From Sphingobium subterraneum (lineage in GTDB: Bacteria; Pseudomonadota; Alphaproteobacteria; Sphingomonadales; Sphingomonadaceae), in assembly GCF_014199435.1 (NCBI RefSeq), contig NZ_JACIJP010000006.1, forward strand, positions 62,001-126,000: DNA of 64,000 nt, given 5' to 3'. The notes beneath the pieces are model-generated. The model did no database searches and was not told where the DNA came from. It saw only the letters and a program-made list of their open reading frames with translations. Below are positions 54,363 to 63,326 of the stretch, piece by piece. Within the stretch, counting starts at the first letter, position 1. Each line of letters starts with the position of its first letter. Both the position numbers and the translations under genes were made by a program.

Positions 54363-56744
54363 ATGGAAAACGGATGGAAGGGACAATGGAAGCTGGCGAC
54401 CCGGCTGCTACTGGGGGCCATATTAGCCGAGCAATGCGCGATGCAGTCCGGATGGGCTCAGTCTACGCCAAGCAGCGGCACAGTTGCGGAGCGCAATGGC
54501 GAAACGGACGAATGGATCCCGGATATCATCGTCCAGGCTCGCAGGACTTCCGAGAACCAGCAGGCTGTACCGCTGGCCGTCTCCACGGTGGAGGGTGACA
54601 GGCTCAGACAGGCGGCCGCCTCATCGGTGAGCGATATTCAAAGGCTCGTGCCGTCGCTCCAAATTCAGCAGGGCGCCACAGGGCAGCAGGACTTTACCAT
54701 CCGTGGTTCTTTTGGCGGCTTCGGCGTCGACCCCGCGGTGATCACCTATATAGACGAAGTTCCGATAGACGCCCGTACCCTCGTATATGGGCTGTTTGAT
54801 CTGCAATCATTGCAGCAACTAAAGGGTCCACAAGGTACATTGTTTGGCCGCAACAGCACCGGAGGCGCGGTCCTGTTTTTCTCTTCACGCCCGGATCCTG
54901 AAAATCTGGGTGGTTACGCGACACTCCGTTATGGCAATTTGGACGAACGGCGCGCGGAAGGTGCGCTCAATATTCCGGTGACGCCGCATCTGGCAGTGCG
55001 CGTGGCGGGCCAGCTTGAACGACGCGACGGCTATATCAGAAGCGTGACGGTGCCGTCGCTCGACTTTGAGAACCGCCATAACGGCGCGCTCCGTGCCAGC
55101 GTTCTCTGGGAGCCCAGTTCCGTCGTCGAAAATTATACGCAGTTCACGCATTACAGGGTTCGCGAGAATCGCAACCCTCAGCGCATCACGGCGCTCGCGA
55201 CGCCGTGCACCGGTCCGACGACGCCGGCTCCGACCTGCCTCTATCAGCCGCCGTTCAGCACGATCCTGGGTACAGACAACATCCTGCCCTATTTTCTGCA
55301 GCAGCAGGCGTTGTCTTCACACCGCACGGTCGCGGACGATCCGCACCGCGACGACGTAGACCGCGACTCCATCACGAATTCGCTGACCCTGAAACTGGGC
55401 GGCATCAATCTGCGCAACATTCTCTATTATGGAGATGTCAATGTGGGGTGGAACCGCGACTATGACGGTACTCCCGCCCGCGTCATTGACTCCTTCTACG
55501 ACGATCATATCCAGACAACCTACGTCGAGACGCAGATTTACGGCACGCTGTTCTCCGATCGGTTGAACTGGCGGATCGGCGGCGTTTACAGCAAGGACAA
55601 GGGCAATCAGTCGCAGACGACGACGCTGTTTCCCCTCCCCCTGTCGCTATCAACACCCAAGACCACCCGCGCCCGCACGAATTTCGTGTCCAAGGCACTG
55701 TTCGCGCAGGCAAGTTATGATCTCTCCGATCTGTTGCGCGGCGTGACGGTCACAGCAGGATATCGCTATACGTGGGACGACAGGTCGATCAAAACCACTG
55801 TATTTCAGGGGGCACCCGTTCAGCAATGCGGGCTGCAGACTTTGCCGGTTCCGACTACAGGACCTGTTCCGTATCCCAATACCGATCTAACAACATGCAC
55901 GCGCTTCCTGAAAAAAAGCTTCAAGGATTATAATATCAATGCTTCGGTGGATTGGAAAATCACAGACCGAATTCTGACCTATGTTGCCACGCGCCGGGGT
56001 TACAAGACCGGGAGTTTCAACAATTTTGAATCGAACCCGGCTCTGGCCTCCTATTCTCCGGAAATCGTGACAGATATTGAAGGCGGGCTTAAGGCGGACT
56101 GGAAGGTCGGCTCGATGCCCGTTCGAACCAATATCGCGGTGTTCCGCTCCAAATACGACAATATTCAGACATCGACGGTGTCGATCAACCCATCGTCCGG
56201 TGACGTGACGGTCATCGTGCTCAATACAGATCCGTTGACGGGATTGTCGAGCAAGGCAACCATCAAGGGTTTTGAAATCGAGGTCAACGCCGCGCCGACA
56301 CGCTGGCTTCAGCTCTCGGGCTTCTACAGCAAGATTCGCGCAAAATATGACCGGTTTGTCGTACCGGGCGTCAATCTCGATATCAGTGGTCAGAACGTGG
56401 CTGGCGTTTTTCCCGAAACCTATGGCGCGACGGCGCAGCTCGATATTCCGGTCAACGGACCGGTGGAATCGATCGGTGCAACCGTCAGCTATTATTATCG
56501 GGCAAAGCCCCTCACAAATGCGACGACGACCGTGGATACGGGACATAGCAGTTCGATTGACGCGCGGGTTTCCGCCCGCAACCTGTTTGGATCCGGTGTG
56601 GATGTCGCTATCTTCGGCAAAAACCTTGGCGACAAGATTGCGTGCGCGACCAACACCCTTGTTGCCGGGGCATTGACCGACACCTGCTCCGAACCACGCA
56701 CTTACGGTATCGAGCTGGGTATCCGCTTTGGCGGCAAGCGCTAA
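54363..56744 (+). CDS. TonB-dependent outer-membrane receptor
   Basis: This is a 793-residue receptor. The signal peptide ends near GWAQ, DIIVQARRTSENQQAVPLAV begins the plug, LQQLKGPQGTLFGRNSTGG is the plug hallmark, and the last strand ends GIELGIRFGGKR. GGGAGGGG precedes ATG 54363. The tannase-family gene starts 28 bp after it, so uptake and ester cleavage are encoded together. The operator at 54156 ties it to the branched-acid TetR regulator; the receptor would import the esterified or conjugated substrate. Confidence 0.93.
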   Translation: MENGWKGQWKLATRLLLGAILAEQCAMQSGWAQSTPSSGTVAERNGETDEWIPDIIVQARRTSENQQAVPLAVSTVEGDRLRQAAASSVSDIQRLVPSLQIQQGATGQQDFTIRGSFGGFGVDPAVITYIDEVPIDARTLVYGLFDLQSLQQLKGPQGTLFGRNSTGGAVLFFSSRPDPENLGGYATLRYGNLDERRAEGALNIPVTPHLAVRVAGQLERRDGYIRSVTVPSLDFENRHNGALRASVLWEPSSVVENYTQFTHYRVRENRNPQRITALATPCTGPTTPAPTCLYQPPFSTILGTDNILPYFLQQQALSSHRTVADDPHRDDVDRDSITNSLTLKLGGINLRNILYYGDVNVGWNRDYDGTPARVIDSFYDDHIQTTYVETQIYGTLFSDRLNWRIGGVYSKDKGNQSQTTTLFPLPLSLSTPKTTRARTNFVSKALFAQASYDLSDLLRGVTVTAGYRYTWDDRSIKTTVFQGAPVQQCGLQTLPVPTTGPVPYPNTDLTTCTRFLKKSFKDYNINASVDWKITDRILTYVATRRGYKTGSFNNFESNPALASYSPEIVTDIEGGLKADWKVGSMPVRTNIAVFRSKYDNIQTSTVSINPSSGDVTVIVLNTDPLTGLSSKATIKGFEIEVNAAPTRWLQLSGFYSKIRAKYDRFVVPGVNLDISGQNVAGVFPETYGATAQLDIPVNGPVESIGATVSYYYRAKPLTNATTTVDTGHSSSIDARVSARNLFGSGVDVAIFGKNLGDKIACATNTLVAGALTDTCSEPRTYGIELGIRFGGKR

Positions 56745-56772
56745 GGTCGAAACTATGGAGAGGATTGTGGCG

Positions 56773-58479
56773 ATGCGCCATTGGAGGCTAACACATATAC
56801 GGGCGGCATGGGTTTTCATTGCCGCCGCCTGGGCCGCCGTTCCTCTCCCATCGGCGGCACAAAACATTGCTTCCCTTGCCGCCGACGGCTGTGAGCGGTT
56901 GAGAGGCGTGAGCGTGCCAGCCGATCGTATCGGGTTGCCGACATCGGGAGCCAAGGTTGTCGGCACGGCCGTCGTCGACGCGGACGGACCCGGATCGGCG
57001 ACCAGCAAATATTGTCTTGTGAACGCCAGGATCATGCCGGTCGATCCACAAGCTCCCAATATTGAAGTCAAGCTGGCCCTGCCGTGGGTCTGGAACGGCA
57101 AGGCAGCGATGATGGGCGGCGCCGGATATGGTGGGACCATTTATGAGGTTGCGGGCAACCTGTTAAATGCTGCCCCAGGTTCGCTATCCCCGCTTGCTCG
57201 TGGCTATGCCGTGTTCGCGGACGATTCCGGACACCAATCCTCCTATCCGGGTGCAGCAGCCGATGGTGCGTTCCTCGTCAACGACGAAGCCCGGCACAAC
57301 TGGATGGGCGATTCGATCAAGAAAACCCGGGACGTCGCCGTGGCCGTGATGCAGGCAGCCTATGGCAGGAAGCCGCTCCGCTCCTATTTCCTGGGCAGTT
57401 CCACTGGCGGCCGTCAGGCGTTGCAGGCGGCGGGACGCTGGCCCGCCGATTGGGATGGCGTGGTCTCGCTCTATCCCGCGCGCAATGTCACGACATCCCT
57501 ACTCGGAATGCTCGCAGCGACACAGGCCCTATCCGGCCCGGGCCACTTCCTTACTCCGGAAAAGCGCGGAGTGTTGCGCCGTGCGGCGCTGGCTGCATGC
57601 GACTCGCTCGACGGAGCAAAGGACGGCATCATATCCAACGTCAAAGGGTGCTCCACCCGGTTCGATCCGGCGACAGCGACGCTCAACGGTATCCCCGTGC
57701 GGTGTCCGGATGGTCAGGATACCGGCGACACGTGTCTCTCGAACGCCCAGATCGCGACGCTCAAGTCCATTGATGCACCGCTCCGTTTTCAGTTTAGCCT
57801 TGCCAGCGGATCGACCGGATTTCCGGGCTTCAATATCCTCCTTTCCGACAGCGGAGTTCCTGATGGCTCACCGCTACAGCCGATGATGTCCGCCATGTCT
57901 GTCGGTGCGGAGCAACCTGCGACACCGTTATCGCCCAGCATGGCGATGATGGCGCATATGAGCGCAAGCTATATCCGCTACGCCGTTACCAACAGCCCCG
58001 GTTACGATCCGCTCACGTTCGACGTCGTGCACGGTGGCGGCTATGCGCTGCGCCTGTCGGAATTATCGGTTGCAGACAGCAGCGACAATGATCTTGCCCC
58101 CTTCGCCGCGAAGGGAGGGAAGGTGTTGATGCTCCACGGTACGGAAGACCTGCTCGTTTCATCGCGCGGCACGGCAGCCTATTATGATGCGCTCGTGAAA
58201 ACAATGGGCGCCACTAAGCTCTCGTCTTTCCTGCGCTATTATCAGGTGCCCGGTTTTGGTCATTCCATCAGCCCGACCTTCAACCTTGGTTGGGACCAGC
58301 TTTCCGCGCTCGAAAACTGGGTGGAAAAGGGCATCGATCCCGCCGGAAACCAGATAGGGGTGGATACGATCGGCGTTCCCGGACGCACCCGCCCGTTATG
58401 CATTTATCCCGGCTGGCCCCGCTACACGGGCAAGGGAGATATCAACAATGCGTCGTCCTTCCGGTGCGTGACGCGGTAG
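56773..58479 (+). CDS. Tannase/feruloyl esterase-family secreted hydrolase
   Basis: This is a 568-residue serine esterase with a signal peptide (to SAAQ, residue 30), so it acts in the periplasm or outside. The triad reads S210 (GSSTGGRQ), D459 (HGTEDLLVS) and H497 (GFGHSIS). Tannases and MHETase have Cys beside both Ser and His (CS-D-HC) that form a disulfide; here both are Ser, so the bridge is lost at both ends. ATG 56773 has GGAGAGG upstream; in-frame starts at 56755 and 56728 overlap or abut the receptor. It forms an operon with the receptor at 54363 and probably frees an acid from an ester. Confidence 0.88.
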   Translation: MRHWRLTHIRAAWVFIAAAWAAVPLPSAAQNIASLAADGCERLRGVSVPADRIGLPTSGAKVVGTAVVDADGPGSATSKYCLVNARIMPVDPQAPNIEVKLALPWVWNGKAAMMGGAGYGGTIYEVAGNLLNAAPGSLSPLARGYAVFADDSGHQSSYPGAAADGAFLVNDEARHNWMGDSIKKTRDVAVAVMQAAYGRKPLRSYFLGSSTGGRQALQAAGRWPADWDGVVSLYPARNVTTSLLGMLAATQALSGPGHFLTPEKRGVLRRAALAACDSLDGAKDGIISNVKGCSTRFDPATATLNGIPVRCPDGQDTGDTCLSNAQIATLKSIDAPLRFQFSLASGSTGFPGFNILLSDSGVPDGSPLQPMMSAMSVGAEQPATPLSPSMAMMAHMSASYIRYAVTNSPGYDPLTFDVVHGGGYALRLSELSVADSSDNDLAPFAAKGGKVLMLHGTEDLLVSSRGTAAYYDALVKTMGATKLSSFLRYYQVPGFGHSISPTFNLGWDQLSALENWVEKGIDPAGNQIGVDTIGVPGRTRPLCIYPGWPRYTGKGDINNASSFRCVTR

Positions 58480-58536
58480 GGGGCCGAGCAGACAGCGCCT
58501 CTGCCTACCGCTCGCGTCCCGTGGACAACGCATCCG

Positions 58537-60681
58537 TCACGAGAGGCCGGATTTTGATATAGTGACCACAATACCGGTCTGCACGGGCATATGATTGATT
58601 GCCTCCACGTCTTCCTCCAGAGAAACCAACCGCCCCGTAAAACTACCGGTCCTTTGATCCGGGTCTCGCTCAAGGTCACTCTCACCGAAGCATTGCGCCA
58701 TCGATATGGTGCCCCGCCCCAGGTCTCGGTCTTCCCTGACAGTCCCCTGCAACGAGCCGTGCCGCGACGCGATGACGATGCGATCGCCGGGCTGCAGCCC
58801 CTCGTCTTTCATATCGTCCGGGTTCATAAAGGCGGGATTGACCGGAAAGTTGCGTTCTGCGGCCTGGGTAGAACGATACATGCTATTTAGCGTTTCGCGG
58901 ATACGGCGTGTCGCGAGCCTGTAGGACCCTTTTGTATCTGGCTGTTCGGCATGAACTTGCGCCAGCTCGCAGGCGATATCGTCCGGGCAAAGATCCATCC
59001 GGACACCATCGTCAGGACTGGCGGCAACCGCCTGCCCCGGCACATCGACGAGCAGACCGCCGGGGCTGGCGCGCAATTCATCAAAATCCACAGGTGTGTC
59101 CCTTACCCACCAGCGGGCAAGGTCCTCCGGATGCGGGGGACTGGTCATGTCCAAAGGGAACCCGGGCGCGGCATCGCGATATAGGCCCAATAAACCGATC
59201 TTGCGATATTCCAGTTGGAGACCCATCCGACCGGCCACATGCCAGAAAAAGCGGGACTCATCGACAACATGGGGCGGCGGGGCCGTAATCGGTTCGGCAT
59301 ATTGCAGGAACGGCTTCGTCGACCAACCGATGCCATCGAGCACATAGTTCAGATCGTGGCGCTCATACGGCAAGGGCGGCGGCACCACGTAGTGCGACAG
59401 CCGGGATGTATCGCTCATGCGGGGGTCAAGGCTGACGAGAAGATCGAGCTCGCGAAATGCCCGCATCGTCTTTTCCGGCTGGCCGAGCGCCTTGAGCGGG
59501 TTGCCTCCCAGGACGACAAGCGCGCGTATGCGATTTTCTCCGGGGGTCAGTATCTCATCCGGCAATGCGCCCGTCGGCATTTCCCCCTGAACCAGTCCGG
59601 TCGGTGCGCTGTGGCACTGGATGCCGGACTCCCAGGGCCTGGACGGCGCTATGACCGTGTCGGAAAAGGTGCGGGAAAGAAGGACCCCCGGATTGCTGAC
59701 CCAGTCCCCCGGCCTCCTCCAGCCCCCGCACAGCGCATTGAGCGTGTCGGCCATATGCATCGCGAGATTGGATCGGGGCGCCATCGCTATGCCCGTTCCT
59801 GTAATCAACAACGACTTCCCGCTACACGCGAAGATCCGCGCCGCTTCGACAAGTTTGTCCGGCGTGACCTGTGTTCGCCGATGCACATAATCCAATGTGT
59901 AAGGTTCAACCGCCGTGCGCAGTTGTTCCAGACGTCCGGCATAGCGATCACAAAAGTCCCGATCCTGCCAGCCGTTTTCCAGCACGATCCGGACAAGGCC
60001 CGCGAACAAAGTGACGTCCTCTCCCGGCCGAAGAGGAAGGTGAAGGTCCGCTAGCTTCGCAGTCTCGGTGTACCGCGGATCAACGACGATTGTCCGGGTG
60101 CCCTTTCGCGACCACTCACGCAGCCGCTTGGCCGGATTGAATGCCGGAAGCCAGTGGGAGATGAGCGGGTTGGCGCCCACAAGCATCAGCGCATCCACGT
60201 CCGCTGGGTTGGGCTTTCCTGATGCAAGGAAGCCCATCCGCATCATCGAAACCCATCGCGCGGACTGGTCCACCGAGGCCGACGAAAAGAAATTGGGACT
60301 GCCAATTTCGTGAAGCAACGCCTTGGCCAGCGGATGCGCTAACGAGTTGTAGAAGCCACCGGTCCCCATATACACAGCCACGGACCGAGGGCCATGTTTC
60401 TCGACAATGGCTTTCAGTCGGTCTCCGATTTCGTCGAGCGCCTGCGACGTATCCAGTCTCGTCCAGTCGTCGTGACCACTGCGCTTCAGGCATTCCGTGA
60501 CACGCCCGTCGCCGCCTTCATGCAGCTCCAGACTGGCGCGCGCCTTGATGCAGAAATATCCTTCCGTCACCGGGTGATCGTGATCGGGTTTAACAGTGGT
60601 GGCCCGGCCGTTCTCCACGGTAACAACTACGCCGCAGCTGTGCGTACAGTTACGGCAGAAGCTCTTATGCGTACTTTGCAT
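58537..60681 (-). CDS. Molybdopterin-dependent oxidoreductase
   Basis: This is a 714-residue member of the DMSO reductase/formate dehydrogenase superfamily. A [4Fe-4S] site is formed by C9, C12, C16 and C44. The molybdopterin-guanine-dinucleotide domains follow (VGANPLISHW, TRTIVVDPRYTETA, VVLGGNPLKALGQPE, LDPRMSDTSRLSHYVVPPPLPYE), and a C-terminal barrel domain ends the protein (GDRIVIASRHG). There is no Tat signal, so it is cytoplasmic. No electron-transfer subunit or cofactor gene is adjacent, and it cannot be assigned to formate or nitrate from motifs alone. Beside receptor and esterase genes it may hydroxylate or dehydroxylate a catabolic intermediate; that is a guess. Confidence 0.82.
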   Translation of the reverse strand: MQSTHKSFCRNCTHSCGVVVTVENGRATTVKPDHDHPVTEGYFCIKARASLELHEGGDGRVTECLKRSGHDDWTRLDTSQALDEIGDRLKAIVEKHGPRSVAVYMGTGGFYNSLAHPLAKALLHEIGSPNFFSSASVDQSARWVSMMRMGFLASGKPNPADVDALMLVGANPLISHWLPAFNPAKRLREWSRKGTRTIVVDPRYTETAKLADLHLPLRPGEDVTLFAGLVRIVLENGWQDRDFCDRYAGRLEQLRTAVEPYTLDYVHRRTQVTPDKLVEAARIFACSGKSLLITGTGIAMAPRSNLAMHMADTLNALCGGWRRPGDWVSNPGVLLSRTFSDTVIAPSRPWESGIQCHSAPTGLVQGEMPTGALPDEILTPGENRIRALVVLGGNPLKALGQPEKTMRAFRELDLLVSLDPRMSDTSRLSHYVVPPPLPYERHDLNYVLDGIGWSTKPFLQYAEPITAPPPHVVDESRFFWHVAGRMGLQLEYRKIGLLGLYRDAAPGFPLDMTSPPHPEDLARWWVRDTPVDFDELRASPGGLLVDVPGQAVAASPDDGVRMDLCPDDIACELAQVHAEQPDTKGSYRLATRRIRETLNSMYRSTQAAERNFPVNPAFMNPDDMKDEGLQPGDRIVIASRHGSLQGTVREDRDLGRGTISMAQCFGESDLERDPDQRTGSFTGRLVSLEEDVEAINHMPVQTGIVVTISKSGLS

Positions 60682-60797
60682 GGCGCAGGCCTCCTTGATG
60701 CTATTGATTGCGAAGCCCGACCGACACCTTGACGAACTCAGCCTTGGACAAAGGACGAAATCAATTTTCCATAGCTGCGCTATTTTCGCGCACGAAA

Positions 60798-60820
60798 AAG
60801 GGGGGCATCGTGCCCCCCTT
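60798..60820 (-). terminator. Terminator after the fifth receptor
   Basis: AAGGGGGGCA-TCG-TGCCCCCCTT is a perfect 10-bp stem with a 3-base loop, 7 bp after the receptor stop. Read on the minus strand it is followed by TTT and CGTG, a proper terminator. Confidence 0.88.
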
Positions 60821-60826
60821 CATAAT

Positions 60827-63070
60827 TCAAAAGGAGAAGGACAGGTCCACTCCGTATGTGCGGGGCGCACCCGGCATCGCCGACGTGCCACGCGCCCCGC
60901 TGCTTTGCACTTGCGCCGCATAATATTTTTCCTTGGTCAAATTCTTGACCCAGAATTTGATTGCGGCGCCATCCAGCGGTCCGGACAACCCATATTTGAC
61001 CTGCGCATCGACCAGGGAATAGGCTTTCTGATGGGAAACATTATCAGCGTCCCACGCAAACCCGTCGTTATATGCCCAGTTCATATCGAAGTTGAAGTCC
61101 CCGGCACCCGTCTTCAAGGTATAGTTGAGACCCAACGACAACGTCCAGTCCGGCACGCGGATCATGCGATTTCCCGAAGCGTCGAAGGGAACCAAGGCCG
61201 GGCCATAACCGCCGACCGGTCCTACAAGCGGGTTCGTATTGGTGTTCGGCGTGGGGGTCTGCGCGTTGGGGAAACTCTTGTATTTGGAATGAAGATAGGT
61301 CGCGCCAAAACGCAACTCGAGATTATTGGCGACAAGGGCCTGCCCTTCCATCTCCGCGCCATAGATTTCAGATTTGGGCGCGTTGACATAGATGACCGTG
61401 GGGCCATTGAACTGCTGGAACTGCGCATTCTTGAAATTATAAAAGAAAGCGGCCCCATTCAGACGCACCCGCCGGTCAGCCACCTGCGATTTGAAACCGA
61501 TTTCGCTGGCGTCGACGACCTCGGGCTTTGCGGCTAGCGGCGCATAAGGGAGCGTGTTGTAAAGACCCGCCTTGTACCCGCGACTTTGCGACGCATAGAC
61601 CATGAGATCTCGCGAAAAGTTATGGTCTAACGAAACCTTGTACGTGAATTTTTTAAACGTTTCGCTGGCGGAGGGTGTCGGCGTTACCGGAAGAATGACA
61701 GGGCCGCCTGGCACGTAGAGCGTACTGCTGCCGCGGCCAGAAATCTTGTCATGGGTATAGCGGGCTCCTACCGTCACATTGGTGTCCACTCCCAACGGAA
61801 CGGTTGCTTGCGCATAGGCCGCATAGGACTTATTTTGCGTGATACCTACGCCGTCGAAATACAACCCTCCGAAGCTTCCGCCGCGGAACCGCCCAGGGTC
61901 ATAACCGGCTTTCCAGTTGAGGTAGTAAAGTCCCAGGATCCACTGCACCTTGCTGGACGACAACGACGCCAGCTGGAACTCTTGCGAGAATTGTTTGACC
62001 TTGCCAAAAAGATCGGCAGCCAGATTGTCCTGTTCGCTGAAATCCGCATCGAAGACGATCAGGCTGTCGTCCTTGCGATAAGCGGTGATGCTCGAAAACT
62101 GCGCGAATGGCAGCTCCTGCATCAGCTTGCCCGACAAGCCCCACGCCTTTTCCTTGGCGAGCGGCCGGTCATTGGTCGAGATATCGTAGAACGGCAGTAT
62201 CGGCTGCAGACCATAAGGGGGCAGATCATATCCCCGGCGCACACCGCCGGGCAGATATTGGCTGTGCGCCAGAAAATCATGGTGCGTTGAACTGTAATCG
62301 GCGGTCAGGTCCAGCGAAGTGCCGTCCCCTTGCCAATGCAGTTTCCCGCGAACGGCCTTCGTATTTTGCTTACCCCAATCTTCACCGGTGAACCGGTTGG
62401 TGCCCCAGCCGTCCCGCTGGTAAAGCGTTACGCCCGCGACATCCAACGCCAAACCTTCGGCAAGTCCCAGGGACGCATAGGCACTGGCCCGAAGCGTATC
62501 GTAATTGCCATAGCCCACGGAGAATTTGCCCGACGGCTCCCCAGTGGGAGTACGGGTTACGATATGGACCAGCCCGCCACTGGCGTTTCGCCCGAACAAA
62601 GTGCCCTGCGGCCCCTTCAGCACTTCGACGCGTTCGATATTCGTCAGTTCCAGCAGAGCCGGATGGACGCGAACCATATAGACCCCGTCGATATAGGTCG
62701 CGACACTGTTTTCCGCTCCGACCAGGGAAATGGGCGAACCCACGCCCCGCAGGAATGGCTGAACCGCGCCACTGGTGTTGAAAAAGCTGATCGATGGAAC
62801 GAGCCGGCTGATATCAGTGGCGTTGGTCACATTCGCTGACTCAAGCATGGCGCTACTGACCGCGCTTACTGCGACAGGCACGTCCTGAAGATTCTGGCTG
62901 CGCTTCTGCGCCGTAACGACGATGTCCTCCAGCACAGTCCGGTCAGCATCCGATCCGGGAGCCGATTGCGCGATGGCAGGTTGGACGGTAAGTGCGGACG
63001 ACACCAAAAACCCATGCATGAGCATGCGTATCGTATTGGACCGATTCCGGCACGAATATGCCATTTTCAT
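60827..63070 (-). CDS. TonB-dependent outer-membrane receptor
   Basis: This is a 747-residue receptor. The signal peptide ends near AIAQ, DIVVTAQKRSQNLQDVPVAV starts the plug, VEVLKGPQGTLFGRNASGG is the plug hallmark, and the last strand ends DLSFSF. GAGAGGG precedes ATG 63070; the frame continues to 63106. It strongly resembles the receptor at 38196-40433, so an ancestral duplication is likely. It has its own terminator. The Mo-oxidoreductase is downstream on the same strand and the partial ADC-family gene is upstream. Confidence 0.93.
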   Translation of the reverse strand: MKMAYSCRNRSNTIRMLMHGFLVSSALTVQPAIAQSAPGSDADRTVLEDIVVTAQKRSQNLQDVPVAVSAVSSAMLESANVTNATDISRLVPSISFFNTSGAVQPFLRGVGSPISLVGAENSVATYIDGVYMVRVHPALLELTNIERVEVLKGPQGTLFGRNASGGLVHIVTRTPTGEPSGKFSVGYGNYDTLRASAYASLGLAEGLALDVAGVTLYQRDGWGTNRFTGEDWGKQNTKAVRGKLHWQGDGTSLDLTADYSSTHHDFLAHSQYLPGGVRRGYDLPPYGLQPILPFYDISTNDRPLAKEKAWGLSGKLMQELPFAQFSSITAYRKDDSLIVFDADFSEQDNLAADLFGKVKQFSQEFQLASLSSSKVQWILGLYYLNWKAGYDPGRFRGGSFGGLYFDGVGITQNKSYAAYAQATVPLGVDTNVTVGARYTHDKISGRGSSTLYVPGGPVILPVTPTPSASETFKKFTYKVSLDHNFSRDLMVYASQSRGYKAGLYNTLPYAPLAAKPEVVDASEIGFKSQVADRRVRLNGAAFFYNFKNAQFQQFNGPTVIYVNAPKSEIYGAEMEGQALVANNLELRFGATYLHSKYKSFPNAQTPTPNTNTNPLVGPVGGYGPALVPFDASGNRMIRVPDWTLSLGLNYTLKTGAGDFNFDMNWAYNDGFAWDADNVSHQKAYSLVDAQVKYGLSGPLDGAAIKFWVKNLTKEKYYAAQVQSSGARGTSAMPGAPRTYGVDLSFSF

Positions 63071-63326
63071 GTACCCTCTCCCCAATATAGGATCTCTCAG
63101 GCGCAACCAATGGCAACGCTGGACCCGCTTATTAAGAAGGGCAGTTTAGCTTCCAACGGTCGATGGCAGACTCTTTGGAACGCATAATTTCTGTGCATTT
63201 TATTCTGTATGCGCTTATTCACCCACGCGGTTATCAATATGCTGGCCTTTCCGCATCCTGCTCATGCGGCTCCGCCCAGCGCCGGGGTTTCTGATCGTCG
63301 GTCGAGATGGCGCTTCGTTCTAAGGC

